The translations under genes and the position numbers were made by a program. Shown in pieces: positions 8,479 through 17,936 of a stretch of DNA of 64,000 bases (the first letter of the stretch is position 1; each line of letters opens with the position of its first letter). The notes below the pieces were generated by a model, which saw only the letters and a program-made list of their open reading frames with translations, did no database searches and was not told where the DNA came from. This DNA comes from Chloroflexi bacterium HGW-Chloroflexi-10 (GTDB taxonomy: Bacteria > Chloroflexota > Anaerolineae > Anaerolineales > Anaerolineaceae). Location: contig PHBZ01000002.1 of NCBI GenBank assembly GCA_002840755.1, positions 310,001-374,000 on the forward strand, read 5' to 3'.

Positions 8479-9266
8479 TGCGATTGGTAGATACACATTG
8501 CCACTTAAATCTGGATGAGTTTAATGATGATATTTTAGATGTAATTAATCAATCAATTAAACAAAATGTGTATCCAATATTAATTCCTGGAATTGATATG
8601 AAAACTAGTCTCAAGGCGATTGAAATTGCGGAACATTTCGACCATGTTTATGCAGCTATTGGTATCCACCCTAATGAAGCCTCCACTTGGGATGATTCTA
8701 CCGCTAGATTAATTTTAGAATTAACTCAGCACCCCAAAGTTAAAGCAATTGGCGAAATTGGATTGGATTATTATTGGAACAAATCAAGCCCGGAACAACA
8801 AAAAGGAACATTTTTGGCACAGCTCGAATTGGCAGAAGGTAGCGGTTTGCCCGTTATTATTCATAGTCGCAACTCCATTCAAGAAGTTTTATCTTTACTT
8901 AGCGTTTGGTTTTCAAACCAGCCAGATAAACAAAAGAAACTGGGTGTATTGCATTCTTTTGAAGGTGATTTGTCTGAAGCTAATATGGCAGAAAGCATCA
9001 ATTTTTTCATCAGCCTGGCTGGGCCAGTTACATATAAAAATGCAAAAAACAAACATCAATTAGCTTGTGATCTTTCAATAGAAAATTTGTTATTGGAGAC
9101 GGATTCTCCCTTTTTAACACCGGTTCCTTTGCGAGGAAAAAGAAACACACCACAAAATATCATCTTGATTGCCGAAAGAATTGCGCAATTAAGGCAAACA
9201 ACGTTAAAATGTATTGCACAAGAAACCTCGAAAAATGCAAATAAATTATTTGCATGGGAGTATTGA
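8478..9266 (+). CDS. TatD-family metal-dependent hydrolase/DNase
   Basis: A 262-residue TIM-barrel metalloenzyme of the TatD/YcfH family, implicated in 3'-5' DNA trimming and D-aminoacyl-tRNA deacylation. Metal ligands are evident: DTHCHLN at residue 4, GEIGLDYYWN near 92, VIIHSRN near 127, VLHSFEG near 155 and LLETDSPFLTP near 202. Length is normal. The ATG overlaps the previous stop by one base, and the next gene starts immediately after its stop, so expression is coupled to both neighbours. Confidence 0.9.
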   Translation: MRLVDTHCHLNLDEFNDDILDVINQSIKQNVYPILIPGIDMKTSLKAIEIAEHFDHVYAAIGIHPNEASTWDDSTARLILELTQHPKVKAIGEIGLDYYWNKSSPEQQKGTFLAQLELAEGSGLPVIIHSRNSIQEVLSLLSVWFSNQPDKQKKLGVLHSFEGDLSEANMAESINFFISLAGPVTYKNAKNKHQLACDLSIENLLLETDSPFLTPVPLRGKRNTPQNIILIAERIAQLRQTTLKCIAQETSKNANKLFAWEY

Positions 9267-10238
9267 TTGAATAATAATTTATCATTTAATAATCTGGTCA
9301 TTGAAGAAATTAAATCTGTAGAAAATTTAATGCGAGATCAAGCCAAAGATCACCATGCTGATTTACAGGCTGCTTTGGAGCATCTCATATCATCTGGTGG
9401 TAAACGGATTCGCCCAAATATCACTTTACTTGCAGGAAGAATGCTAAACGGTAATATCAATCGCCTGATAACACTATCGGCAGCGATTGAATTATTACAC
9501 ACAGCTACTTTGGTACATGACGACCTGATCGATGGTTCGCTACTTCGACGTGGTATACCCACCTTAAACGCTAGATGGTCACCTGCTGCAACAGTTCTCA
9601 CTGGGGATTTTTTATTCGCAAAAGCAGCCAAACTCGCTTCCGAAACCGATTCCATTCCTGTCATGAAATTATTTGCAAATACTTTGGTTATTATTGTAAA
9701 TGGAGAAATCTCTCAATTATTCTCCAGTCGATGTAATCATAATATCGATCAATATTATCAGAGAATTTACGAAAAGACTGCCTCATTATTTGAAACATCT
9801 ACTCTGGCCGCAGGTTTGATTGCAGAAGCAAGCGAAGCTGAGAAAGAATACTTACGTCAATTTGGGTATGAAATAGGGATAGCATTTCAAATTATCGACG
9901 ATATATTAGATTTCACTTCAAATGCGGAAAAATTGGGCAAACCCGTTGGAGGTGACCTGAGGCATGGTTTAATTACTTTACCAGCAATTTATTATTTTGA
10001 ATCTCATCAGAATGAATCGAATGTAAAAAATTATATAGATCAGGATTGTTTCCTGACAAATACAAATTTGGATATTTTAATTGAACAAATCCGTAATAGT
10101 GACGCTATAAACACAGCATATGAAAAAGCAAAATCACATGTTAGCCTGGGAATCCGTGCTTTACTGCGTCTGCCGGAAGGTGATGATCGAAATGCGCTGG
10201 AAGAAATGGCTAATTATGTAACTAATCGAAGTATTTAA
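9267..10238 (+). CDS. Long-chain polyprenyl diphosphate synthase
   Basis: A 323-residue trans-prenyltransferase that condenses isopentenyl diphosphate onto allylic diphosphates. The first Asp-rich motif appears as LVHDDLIDGS (about residue 84) and the second as QIIDDILDFTS (about 210); GGKRIRP near residue 45 binds IPP. It resembles heptaprenyl/octaprenyl synthases (HepT/IspB class) that build quinone side chains. I would not fix the chain length from sequence. The start is TTG at 9267, immediately after the tatD stop, with GGGAG 6 nt upstream. A terminator closes the three-gene operon. Confidence 0.88.
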   Translation: MNNNLSFNNLVIEEIKSVENLMRDQAKDHHADLQAALEHLISSGGKRIRPNITLLAGRMLNGNINRLITLSAAIELLHTATLVHDDLIDGSLLRRGIPTLNARWSPAATVLTGDFLFAKAAKLASETDSIPVMKLFANTLVIIVNGEISQLFSSRCNHNIDQYYQRIYEKTASLFETSTLAAGLIAEASEAEKEYLRQFGYEIGIAFQIIDDILDFTSNAEKLGKPVGGDLRHGLITLPAIYYFESHQNESNVKNYIDQDCFLTNTNLDILIEQIRNSDAINTAYEKAKSHVSLGIRALLRLPEGDDRNALEEMANYVTNRSI

Positions 10239-10251
10239 CTCCTTGATCAAT

Positions 10252-10281
10252 AAAAAAAGTCGGTGAAATACCGACTTTTTT
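10252..10281. terminator. Rho-independent terminator after the polyprenyl synthase gene
   Basis: Stem GTCGGT/ACCGAC with loop GAAAT, flanked by A7 and T6, so it works on either strand. It stands between the plus-strand operon and the minus-strand tRNA-Leu, and its T tract ends two bases from the tRNA 3' end. Confidence 0.9.
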
Positions 10282-10282
10282 G

Positions 10283-10364
10283 TGCGCTGGAGAGGACTTG
10301 AACCTCCACGCCTTTCGGCACATGGCCCTCAACCATGCCTGTCTGCCAATTCCAGCACCAGCGC
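10283..10364 (-). tRNA. tRNA-Leu, anticodon GAG
   Basis: Folded by eye on the minus strand. The acceptor stem is GCGCTGG/CCAGCGC (7 bp). The anticodon stem is CATGG/CCATG with loop TTGAGGG, giving anticodon GAG (reads CUC/CUU). A class II variable arm (TGCC GAAA GGCG) and a T arm with GGTTCAAGTCC are present. The discriminator is A. CCA is not encoded, since the bases after the discriminator are CA, so CCA is added after transcription. A near-consensus promoter lies just upstream. Confidence 0.96.
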
Positions 10365-10377
10365 AAATTGCTTCGCT

Positions 10378-10405
10378 ATTATAATCACAAAATAGCCATT
10401 GTCAA
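10378..10405 (-). promoter_or_regulatory. Promoter of tRNA-Leu
   Basis: TTGACA (10405-10400) and TATAAT (10383-10378) with a 16-nt spacer, both perfect consensus hexamers, on the minus strand. Transcription would start about 10371, seven bases ahead of the mature 5' end at 10364. Confidence 0.85.
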
Positions 10406-10510
10406 GTTTAACAAAACAATCGATACATAGTTCTAAATTTTTCAATATTTTTTGAGATAAAATTAGGAAAGCAATCTTTAACCAAATTCTTTTATTGAAA
10501 GGAACAAATA

Positions 10511-11515
10511 ATGGCAATTATTTTGGATGCGATGGGTAGTGATAATTATCCTATGCCAGAAATTGATGGGGCGATCATGGCAGCTCGTGAATTAAACGTA
10601 AAAATAATACTTGTTGGGAGCCTTGAAAAACTAGAACCATTATTGATTGAAAAAAAAGCCTCTCAGTATTCCATCGACGTAATTGATGCACCGGATATTT
10701 TGGAAATGACCGATAAACCGGTAGAAGGTAGTAAGAAGAAACCTAATAATTCGATGGCTGTTGGTATGCAATTATTAAAAGATGGAAAAGGCGACGCATT
10801 CGTTTCCGCTGGAAATACCGGTGGTGTTTTATTTAATGCCATTTACAAATTAAAACGAATGAATGGAGTCCAACGACCTGCTTTGACTGCAGTTTTTCCT
10901 ACAAAAAATGGACGTGTGGTTGTGTTGGATATAGGGGCTAATGCAGATTGCCGGCCGGATTTTTTTGTCCAATTTGGCCTTATCGGCAGTGTTTTCGCTC
11001 AGAAAATTCTCGGTATCAATAATCCACGGGTAGCAATGCTTTCCAATGGCGAAGAGGATGTAAAAGGCAATCTCTTGATAAAAGAAGCAAAACCTTTGAT
11101 GCAAGCAGCTGGTTACAACTTTATTGGAAATGTCGAACCCAAGGAGGCATTTGCCGGAGAAGCAGACGTCATCGTTACCGATGGGTTTACTGGAAATGTA
11201 TTCTTGAAAACAAGCGAAGCCGTAGGAAGATTAATCACAGATATTATTAAAGAGGATATAAAAGCATCTCCGATTACTACTCTTGGAGGCCTTCTAGTTA
11301 AACCGGCTTTTAAGCGGATTCGCACAATGATGGATCCGAGCGAAGTAGGTGCGGCCAGATTGTTGGGAGTAAATGGTTTAGTGTTTATTGGACACGGTCG
11401 TTCAGATTCCAGGGCGATTTATAATGGTATTAAAGCTGCCTATCAAGACACTCAAGTCAATTTGCTATCCGCCCTCCAAATAGCAATAGAAAATCAACTC
11501 AATAAACAACTATAA
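10511..11515 (+). CDS. plsX: Phosphate acyltransferase PlsX
   Basis: A 334-residue peripheral membrane enzyme that converts acyl-ACP to acyl-phosphate, the donor used by PlsY in phosphatidic acid synthesis. Family hallmarks are IILDAMGSDNYPMPEIDGA at the N-terminus, KPNNSMAVGMQLLKDGKGDAFVSAGNTGG, VVLDIGANADCRP and VIVTDGFTGNVFLKTSE. Normal length. Start ATG at 10511 follows AAAGG. Its relevance grows because a FakA/DegV pair, also working with acyl-phosphates, lies at 50.6-53.1 kb. The short gap to the next gene suggests co-transcription. Confidence 0.95.
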   Translation: MAIILDAMGSDNYPMPEIDGAIMAARELNVKIILVGSLEKLEPLLIEKKASQYSIDVIDAPDILEMTDKPVEGSKKKPNNSMAVGMQLLKDGKGDAFVSAGNTGGVLFNAIYKLKRMNGVQRPALTAVFPTKNGRVVVLDIGANADCRPDFFVQFGLIGSVFAQKILGINNPRVAMLSNGEEDVKGNLLIKEAKPLMQAAGYNFIGNVEPKEAFAGEADVIVTDGFTGNVFLKTSEAVGRLITDIIKEDIKASPITTLGGLLVKPAFKRIRTMMDPSEVGAARLLGVNGLVFIGHGRSDSRAIYNGIKAAYQDTQVNLLSALQIAIENQLNKQL

Positions 11516-11527
11516 GATTGGCTTAAA

Positions 11528-12247
11528 ATGAAAATATATATCGATTCAAAAATGGTGAAACGAAATGGGAAAATAGGCAATATCTTAAAATGGATTAGTT
11601 TTGGTTTATTGGGTATAGGTGTATTGATGTTGTTTTCACAGGATGAAATGCTCGCAAACCAAATGTACACCATGTTGTATTTTATCGCTATGATCGTTGC
11701 TATATTTCTTTCTTCGATAAGCAATTACCTGAACTCCAGATTTGGAAAATCACCTCGACCTGATGAGTTGCTGGATAAAGCATTAAAGGGATTGGATGAT
11801 AAGCATTCAATCTATCATTACAAATTATCAATCCCCCACCTTCTGGTAGGGCCAAGCAGTTTATGGGTTTTAATCCCAACCTTTGTAGATGGAAATATCA
11901 CCTATGATGCAAAGAAAAAAAGATGGACCCAAAAAGGCAGTTCATTTGTAAACCGCTTCTTTTCAAGAGAGGCTTTTCCCAATCCACAAAAGGACCTGGA
12001 GATATACAAAAAAGATCTTGAAAAATTTTTACAGAAAAAAGGTTTAAATGTTGACCTTCCAATGAAAGCCGCTGTAATTTTAATGAATAAAAAATCAGTT
12101 GTCGTAGAATCGGATCAGAATAATTTTGATGATAAATTAATCATACCCTACGACAAAATCAAAGACCGCTTGCGAAAATCAGGAAAAGAAATCGAACCAC
12201 TACCCCTCAATATAATTTCTGCAATCGATGAAATACAAGAAAAATAA
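11528..12247 (+). CDS. Membrane-anchored protein, possibly NERD-like domain
   Basis: A 239-residue protein with two adjacent membrane segments (about residues 20-38 and 45-65) and a soluble C-terminal domain. The soluble part contains HYKLSIPHLLVGPSSLWVLIPTFVDGNITYD, the pattern of NERD (nuclease-related) domains, in which a conserved hydrophobic strand is followed by a Gly and an acidic/basic pair; the match is by eye and weak. Full catalytic residues of restriction-like nucleases are not evident. Starts 12 bp after plsX and is probably its operon partner. Function unknown; if not NERD, it is a lineage-specific membrane protein. Confidence 0.6.
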   Translation: MKIYIDSKMVKRNGKIGNILKWISFGLLGIGVLMLFSQDEMLANQMYTMLYFIAMIVAIFLSSISNYLNSRFGKSPRPDELLDKALKGLDDKHSIYHYKLSIPHLLVGPSSLWVLIPTFVDGNITYDAKKKRWTQKGSSFVNRFFSREAFPNPQKDLEIYKKDLEKFLQKKGLNVDLPMKAAVILMNKKSVVVESDQNNFDDKLIIPYDKIKDRLRKSGKEIEPLPLNIISAIDEIQEK

Positions 12248-12249
12248 AC

Positions 12250-12281
12250 AAAAAAAGCCCCTATTTTCGGGGGCTTTTTTT
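12250..12281. terminator. Bidirectional terminator overlapping the rluB stop
   Basis: AGCCCC, loop TATTTTCG and GGGGCT flanked by A and T runs of about seven. The plus-strand gene stops at 12247. The minus-strand rluB runs into the hairpin, so its last codons and stop (12261-12263) lie inside the stem-loop. Confidence 0.88.
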
Positions 12282-13085
12282 GTTTGGATATTTACTTATA
12301 GGGCTTCTTGAGTTTTGATATCCAACATTTTTACGTCTTGCATTTCTCACTGTGGGAGTATATTTTCCGTCTGCTGATAATTTCAATTGTTCAATTTCAT
12401 CAGTTGTCAGATATCGCCATTCGCCACTTTTCAGAGTACCGAGTCGTAAAGTAGCTATTCTAATTCGGATCAACTTGACAATAGGCAAACCAATCATTTT
12501 GCCTATCTCGCGAATCTGCCGTTTATGTCCCTCTTTCATGATAACTTTTAACCAAGCCCCTTTTCCTTGCCATCGATGTATGGATACATTTGTCGGCGAA
12601 GTTCGAAAACCATCTTCCAAAACAACACCACGTCTCCAAATATCCAACTGTTCATCATCTGGTCGAGAGGCTACCAGAACCGAATATTCTTTCTCATGCC
12701 CATAACGGGGATGAGTTAACCGATTGGTTAGTTCTCCATCATTTGTTAACAAAACCAGGCCCTCACTATCCATATCCAGACGACCAACGGTAAACAAATG
12801 ACCAGGAATATCAATGAGGTCCCGGATATTTCTTCGTGGATCGTTGGCTGCCTGGTCAGAAAGCACACCCCGCGGCTTGTACATAGCAATATAAATTAAA
12901 GACTCAGCCTTTGGAATAGCAGTTCCATCTACAACAATTTCATCCGTGGCCGGGTCCGCCTTCATGCCTAAAAATGCTGGTTTACCATTAACCAAAACCC
13001 TGCCATTTGCAATTAATTCTTCATTTGCACGCCGTGAGCCGTAACCGGCTTTGGCCAATAATTTTTGTAAGCGTTCTTCAGCCAT
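12261..13085 (-). CDS. rluB: 23S rRNA pseudouridine synthase, RluB/RsuA family
   Basis: A 274-residue enzyme. The N-terminal S4 RNA-binding domain (about 1-60: ERLQKLLAKAGYGSRRANEELI) is followed by a RsuA-type pseudouridine synthase domain with the catalytic Asp in GRLDMDSEGLVLLTNDG (about residue 103) and GHKRQIREIGKMIGLPI. A basic, disordered tail (RNARRKNVGYQNSRSPISK) ends within the terminator hairpin. RluB as opposed to RsuA (16S) or RluE/F is the usual call for this length and for the conserved scpB-rluB order; site specificity is inferred. It follows scpB by 3 bp. Confidence 0.88.
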   Translation of the reverse strand: MAEERLQKLLAKAGYGSRRANEELIANGRVLVNGKPAFLGMKADPATDEIVVDGTAIPKAESLIYIAMYKPRGVLSDQAANDPRRNIRDLIDIPGHLFTVGRLDMDSEGLVLLTNDGELTNRLTHPRYGHEKEYSVLVASRPDDEQLDIWRRGVVLEDGFRTSPTNVSIHRWQGKGAWLKVIMKEGHKRQIREIGKMIGLPIVKLIRIRIATLRLGTLKSGEWRYLTTDEIEQLKLSADGKYTPTVRNARRKNVGYQNSRSPISKYPNKKSPRK

Positions 13086-13088
13086 ACT

Positions 13089-13658
13089 TTAATCCTTTAA
13101 TAGACTTTGATTTTGAGCAACATCATGCTCTTCTAACGCCAATTCAGGCATTTCAGCCAGAGAACCCAAACCGAAATGTTGTAAGAAATCTGTCGTAACG
13201 ACATAAAGGATTGGTCTGCCAGGACCTTCACTGCGTCCTACTTCCTCAACCAGGCCTTTACTTAAAAGGCTTCTCAATACTCCATCACTGTTGACACCAC
13301 GAATAGAATCTATTCCGGGGCGTGTGATAGGCTGACGATACGCAATAATCGCTAGGGCCTCCAACGCAGCACGTGATAATTTTGAAGTAGCTTCAATTCC
13401 TAAAAATCTTTCAACTTGATCCGAAAATTCAGATGCAGTGGTTAATTGAACTCGTCCAGAAAACCGCTGCAAACGAATACCTCGGCCATTTTTCAGATCC
13501 TGCTCCAGTATATCCAGGCTTTTTTCAATTAAATCTGAAGGTAATGATAACGCTTCAGATAAATGTTGAATTGAAACTGGCGATCCTGACGCAAATAAAA
13601 TCGCTTCAATGCAAGACTCAAAATTTTGATTTTCAGTAATATGTGTATTTTCACTCAT
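13089..13658 (-). CDS. scpB: Segregation and condensation protein ScpB
   Basis: A 189-residue kleisin-binding winged-helix protein of the Smc-ScpAB condensin. Signature segments are CIEAILFASGSPVSIQHLSEAL in the first winged helix and ALEALAIIAYRQPITRPGIDSIRGV in the second, followed by GRPILYVVTTDFLQHFGL. scpA is not in this window, so either it lies elsewhere or the pair is split. It is transcribed with rluB, and its 5' end overlaps, on paper, a long reading of the divergent lipoprotein gene; the shorter start of that gene removes the overlap. Confidence 0.93.
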   Translation of the reverse strand: MSENTHITENQNFESCIEAILFASGSPVSIQHLSEALSLPSDLIEKSLDILEQDLKNGRGIRLQRFSGRVQLTTASEFSDQVERFLGIEATSKLSRAALEALAIIAYRQPITRPGIDSIRGVNSDGVLRSLLSKGLVEEVGRSEGPGRPILYVVTTDFLQHFGLGSLAEMPELALEEHDVAQNQSLLKD

Positions 13659-13714
13659 GCTATAATTGGCAAATTGAAATTGTTTTTGAAATTATACCTG
13701 ATAAAACTCTATCC

Positions 13715-15328
13715 ATGCAGAATCTTAGATTTATGTCAAAATTGATAAATAATTACAAAATAATACTCTTTTTCTTGATGGTAGTAATTCTGATCTCTAC
13801 ATCTGGATGCATTGAAAACGCATCGATGAAGACTATTCAAGTAACTATCACGGTCGATTCAAAAATAAATAATTATACGGTCGATGTTGGAACAACATTA
13901 CAAAGCTTAATTTCTGAAAAAAATATTTTATTAAATCCGCTGGACAAAGTGATACCGCCGCTTTATACCGTTATTACATCAGATATGTCAGTAGAAATAA
14001 CCCGGGTTAAAGAGGAATTTGAAACGGAAGAAATCACTATACCTTTTGAGAGGCAAACAGTACGCAATGAAACGCTTCCGGAGAAACAAACTATTCTTAT
14101 CCAACCGGGGTTAAATGGCCTAAGAGAAATAACCTACCGTGTTTTATACGAAAACGGAAATTTAGCCTCCCGTACCGAAGTAAGAAGGGCTGATACGATT
14201 TTATCAAAACCAGAGATCATTATGATGGGTGTTCAAACACCATTCACTCCTATAAACATCAATGGAAAATTAGTTTATTTGTCTTCGGGAAATGCCTGGG
14301 AAATGGAAAATGACACAGCAAATCGCCGCCCCCTTTTGACAACCGGTGATTTAGATGGAAGAGTGTTTGAACTATCCGATAATACACGATGGCTTTTATT
14401 TACCCGAAAAAGCTCAGAATTTGAAACAGAAAAGATTAACGAATTGTGGGTCCTAGATACCCAATCTGAAGAACTTACACCAGTTTATCTTCAAATAGAC
14501 AATGTAATTCATTTTGCAGATTGGGTACCTGGATTTACATTAGCTGTTATGGCATCCACGGTTGAGCCACGTTCAACTGCACCTGGATGGCAGGCGAATA
14601 ATAATTTGATATTAATTACACTGGGTGCAGATGGAAAACCTCTCAAAAATGAAACTATCCTTGAAAGTAACTCAGGTGGTATTTATGGTTGGTGGGGGAC
14701 AAATTTTCAATATAGTCCTAATGGAAAATTATTGGCTTATGCCAGGCCGGATTCTATTGGTTTAGTAAACATCGAAAATGGCTCATTAGAAGAATTACAA
14801 TTTATCACACCCTTTCAGACAAAAAGTGATTGGGCTTGGGTTACACCCATCAGTTGGACGCCAGATAGCCTGTTCTTATTTTGGGTAAATCATATTAATG
14901 ACCCTTCATCAAGCAATCCGGAATCATCTCCATTTTTTGACCTACAGGCTATTCAATTAAACTCAAGGCAAATAATTAATTCTCAAAAAAATGTGGGGAT
15001 GTTTGCATATAGTTCTTCGCCAAGTCAATTTGCGAATGGTACATTTTTAATAATCTATTTGCAGGCAATTTTTCCAGAAAACAGTGATTCTAGCAGGTAC
15101 CGGATTATCTCTATGGATAGAGATTCTTCGAATAGTCAAACAATTTTTCCGGAAGTGGATGCACAAGGATTGGAACCACAACAAGTACAGTGGATGCCAT
15201 GTGAAACGCTGGACAATTGTAAGATTAGCATAATATATCAAGGTAATATTTGGTTATTGGATGTTCAATCAAAATCTATATCCCAGGTAACCGGGGATGG
15301 ATTAATCACAAATTTAGATTGGGAGTAA
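13715..15328 (+). CDS. Lipoprotein with DUF348-like and G5 domains and a TolB-like propeller
   Basis: From the ATG at 13715 the protein is 537 residues; an ATG at 13733 is equally possible, and neither has a good ribosome site. The longer reading from 13643 overlaps scpB and adds 24 residues ahead of the signal peptide. A lipoprotein signal (LISTSGC) is followed by a DUF348-like ubiquitin-fold segment ([19 protein letters not shown]), a G5 domain ([20 protein letters not shown] through [14 protein letters not shown]) and about 330 residues of repeats resembling a TolB/WD-type beta-propeller ([46 protein letters not shown]). G5 domains bind glycans or peptidoglycan, so a cell-envelope role is likely. 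The exact function is unknown. Confidence 0.72.
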   Translation: MQNLRFMSKLINNYKIILFFLMVVILISTSGCIENASMKTIQVTITVDSKINNYTVDVGTTLQSLISEKNILLNPLDKVIPPLYTVITSDMSVEITRVKEEFETEEITIPFERQTVRNETLPEKQTILIQPGLNGLREITYRVLYENGNLASRTEVRRADTILSKPEIIMMGVQTPFTPININGKLVYLSSGNAWEMENDTANRRPLLTTGDLDGRVFELSDNTRWLLFTRKSSEFETEKINELWVLDTQSEELTPVYLQIDNVIHFADWVPGFTLAVMASTVEPRSTAPGWQANNNLILITLGADGKPLKNETILESNSGGIYGWWGTNFQYSPNGKLLAYARPDSIGLVNIENGSLEELQFITPFQTKSDWAWVTPISWTPDSLFLFWVNHINDPSSSNPESSPFFDLQAIQLNSRQIINSQKNVGMFAYSSSPSQFANGTFLIIYLQAIFPENSDSSRYRIISMDRDSSNSQTIFPEVDAQGLEPQQVQWMPCETLDNCKISIIYQGNIWLLDVQSKSISQVTGDGLITNLDWE

Positions 15329-15338
15329 AGGTGAAATT

Positions 15339-16298
15339 ATGAGAGTTCTTATTACCGGTGCCGCCGGCTTCTTGGGTTCGCATCTTTGTGAAAAATTAAT
15401 AAATAATGGCCATGAAGTTATAGGTATGGACAATTTCCTAACAGGTGATCCACAAAATATTGCTCATTTATCCGGGAACCCGGCTTTTTCTTTTATACGA
15501 CATGATGTTTCAAATTTTATTTTTGTTCCAGGAAAATTAGATGCAGTTATGCATTTTGCATCACCAGCTAGTCCCAATAAAAATTCCCCTTACGGTTATC
15601 CCAACCTTCCGATTCAGACTATGAAAGCTGGCGCACTCGGAACTCACAATGCTTTAGGAATCTCAAAAGCAAATCGAGCCATATTTTTACTTGCATCAAC
15701 AAGCGAAATTTATGGGGATCCCAAAGAACATCCCCAAAAAGAATCGTACTGGGGACATGTGGATCCAACTGGCCCAAGGTCTATGTATGATGAAGCCAAA
15801 CGTTTTGCAGAAGCTTTAACAATGTCTTATCACCGCTTTCACGGTATCAATACACATATCGTAAGAATTTTTAACACATTCGGCCCAAGAATGCGCCTTG
15901 ATGATGGGCGTGTTATTCCTAATTTCATTCAACAAGCCTTACGAAAAGAACCACTCACAATTTATGGGGAAGGCAAGCAAACACGCAGTTTCTGTTTCGT
16001 TGAAGATCTTGTAGAGGGTATCTATCGCCTATTACTATCTGATACTCACGAACCAGTGAATATTGGAAATCCGTTTGAAATGACGATGATGGAGTTAGCG
16101 GCAGTTATTAATAGTATGACAAACAATACCAGTGGGCTGGTCTATCACGAAGCTGCTCGCCTGGGAGATGATCCGGAACGCCGTCAACCAGACATCACTA
16201 AAGCAAAGAATTTGCTCGACTGGGAACCTAAATATTCTCTTGAACAAGGTTTGGAAATAACTATACCTTACTTTAAACAAAAACTAGGCATAGCATGA
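15339..16298 (+). CDS. NAD-dependent sugar epimerase/dehydratase, UDP-glucuronate decarboxylase-like
   Basis: A 319-residue extended short-chain dehydrogenase. NAD-binding GAAGFLGSH is at residues 7-15, the catalytic Thr/Ser strand is [12 protein letters not shown], and the active-site Tyr-Lys is in [14 protein letters not shown] (YxxxK). The segment after it ([22 protein letters not shown]) and [10 protein letters not shown] match UDP-glucuronate decarboxylase (UDP-xylose synthase), which forms UDP-xylose with loss of CO2. A related NDP-sugar epimerase is the alternative. GGAG lies upstream. It overlaps gtrA by 4 bp, so the two are coupled, which fits envelope or exopolysaccharide glycosylation. 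Confidence 0.85.
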   Translation: MRVLITGAAGFLGSHLCEKLINNGHEVIGMDNFLTGDPQNIAHLSGNPAFSFIRHDVSNFIFVPGKLDAVMHFASPASPNKNSPYGYPNLPIQTMKAGALGTHNALGISKANRAIFLLASTSEIYGDPKEHPQKESYWGHVDPTGPRSMYDEAKRFAEALTMSYHRFHGINTHIVRIFNTFGPRMRLDDGRVIPNFIQQALRKEPLTIYGEGKQTRSFCFVEDLVEGIYRLLLSDTHEPVNIGNPFEMTMMELAAVINSMTNNTSGLVYHEAARLGDDPERRQPDITKAKNLLDWEPKYSLEQGLEITIPYFKQKLGIA

Positions 16299-16750
16299 AA
16301 ATTACTAAGAAGAAAGAATTCGAAAGATTTTCCAAATTTGCGGTGGTCGGTGTTATTGGTGCAGTAATAGATTTTGGGTTATTTAATCTTTTAACTCACA
16401 TGACCAAAATTACAGATCGTAATGCCAGTATAGCGTCCTTCATTGCTGCCATAGTAAGTAACTTTTTATGGAATCGATTTTGGACATACCCTGATTCCCG
16501 AGAAAAAAAAATTGGCCGCCAACTATTCCAATTCATAATTGTTAGTGTAATAGGCTTAGGAATCAGGGCTTTCTTGTTCAATCCAGTTAATAATGGTATG
16601 CTCTCAGTAATGGAGAACTTCACACCAGAAAAATTCTTTGTCACTCCCGCATTTCTAGGAAAGAACTTTACACTAGCCTTTCTTGTAATTCTGGTTATGT
16701 TCTGGAACTTTTTTGCTAACCGTTTTTGGACATATAATGATGTTCAATGA
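16295..16750 (+). CDS. GtrA-family membrane protein
   Basis: A 151-residue protein with four hydrophobic segments, matching the GtrA/DPMS-associated family: [22 protein letters not shown] at the start and [13 protein letters not shown], then [12 protein letters not shown] near the end (a typical duplicated NRFWT motif). GtrA proteins are thought to help flip or process polyprenyl-phosphate-linked sugars. Starts within the epimerase stop (ATGA overlap) and its last codons overlap the next gene, implying a single translationally linked operon. Confidence 0.88.
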   Translation: MKITKKKEFERFSKFAVVGVIGAVIDFGLFNLLTHMTKITDRNASIASFIAAIVSNFLWNRFWTYPDSREKKIGRQLFQFIIVSVIGLGIRAFLFNPVNNGMLSVMENFTPEKFFVTPAFLGKNFTLAFLVILVMFWNFFANRFWTYNDVQ

Positions 16751-17936
16751 AAATGAATTTTCTGATAAGAACATTGTCTCAAATCCTGAAATAGGTTCTG
16801 AAATTCGGTCATTAAAAGATTTAATTGACAAAGTATCCGGTAAACATGTTCAGCCACTAAATTACAATCAGGATTTAGGGCTCGCCGAGCCAATTTCTTA
16901 TCCATTTTTAGCTATTGTTGGCCAGTTTGAGATGAAATTGGCTTTAACATTAACCATGATCAATCCTTTTATTGGTGGAGTTTTGCTCATCGGTCCTCGC
17001 GGTACTGGCAAAACCACTGCAGTAAGATCGATCGCGAGAATCTTACCTATGGTCGAAATAAGTAATTGTTTTTACGGTTGTTTGCCGGAAGATATAAAAA
17101 ACGATGGACTTGATTCAGTATGTCCGGAATGTGCCAAGAAGTATGGACAGAATATTCCTCTTTCAAAAATGGAAAATGTCCAACTCATCGAACTTCCTTT
17201 AAATTCAATTTTAGAGAATGTTGTGGGTGGTTTTGAAGATAAGCAAGCTCTACACCATAGAATGCGTCTAAAGCGTGGCATTTTGGCTTCAGCAGACAAC
17301 AATATCTTATATATAGATGAAGTTAACCTCCTGAATGATGAAATCATTAATTCTATTTTGGATGCTGCAGCAATGGGGAAATACACTCTTCGCCGAGGAA
17401 ATTCATTTGGCGTTTTTCGATCACGTTTCACATTAATAGGTTCTATGAATCCTGAAGAAGGTTTTTTACGCCCTCAAATCATGGATCGATTTGGCTTGAG
17501 AATACTAAATCAAGGACTTTCAGATATAGAAGATAGATTAACAGCTTATCAGCGCTCGATTGAATTTCGAAAAAATCCAAGTGAATATAATAAATTTTTC
17601 GAAGAAGAAACATCAATTGCAAGAGAAGAAGTACAGGAAGCAAGGAATCTTGTTAAATTTGTAAAAATATCTGATGATATTTTACGGATAGGGGTAAATA
17701 TTATCAGGCAACTTTCAATTGATTCCTTACGCGCTGAGATCACTTTGTTCGAATCTGCAAAAGCACTGGCCGCCGCTGATCATCGTGATTCTGTTAACCT
17801 GGATGATATCAAACTGGTTGCACCCATGGCCTTACGCTTAAGAAACTCAAATTTCATGTCAAATTTCTTCGAAGACCACAAACTGGAAGAAGAAAAACTT
17901 GTATCTACCATCAACAAAAATATTAAGGAAAATTAA
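16737..17936 (+). CDS. AAA+ ATPase of the magnesium-chelatase subunit I/MoxR type
   Basis: Starting at 16737 (ATG ATG; 16740 equally good) the protein is 399 residues. A TTG at 16713 opens the frame but would bury a further eight codons in gtrA. It has YPFLAIVGQFEMKLAL, Walker A GPRGTGKT (86-93), Walker B ILYIDEVNLL, sensor 1 LIGSMNPEEGFLRPQ and an Arg-finger region DRFGLRI. A cysteine cluster (C111, C115, C129, C132) after Walker A looks like a small metal site. No partner subunit (ChlD/VWA) or other chlorophyll genes are adjacent, so I read it as a BchI-like chaperone ATPase of unknown target. Confidence 0.85.
   Translation: MMFNENEFSDKNIVSNPEIGSEIRSLKDLIDKVSGKHVQPLNYNQDLGLAEPISYPFLAIVGQFEMKLALTLTMINPFIGGVLLIGPRGTGKTTAVRSIARILPMVEISNCFYGCLPEDIKNDGLDSVCPECAKKYGQNIPLSKMENVQLIELPLNSILENVVGGFEDKQALHHRMRLKRGILASADNNILYIDEVNLLNDEIINSILDAAAMGKYTLRRGNSFGVFRSRFTLIGSMNPEEGFLRPQIMDRFGLRILNQGLSDIEDRLTAYQRSIEFRKNPSEYNKFFEEETSIAREEVQEARNLVKFVKISDDILRIGVNIIRQLSIDSLRAEITLFESAKALAAADHRDSVNLDDIKLVAPMALRLRNSNFMSNFFEDHKLEEEKLVSTINKNIKEN

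Noticed and set aside
16737..17936. Chlorophyll biosynthesis role for the BchI-like ATPase
   Set aside because: No chelatase H or D subunit or other pigment genes in the window; BchI-like ATPases are common outside photosynthesis.
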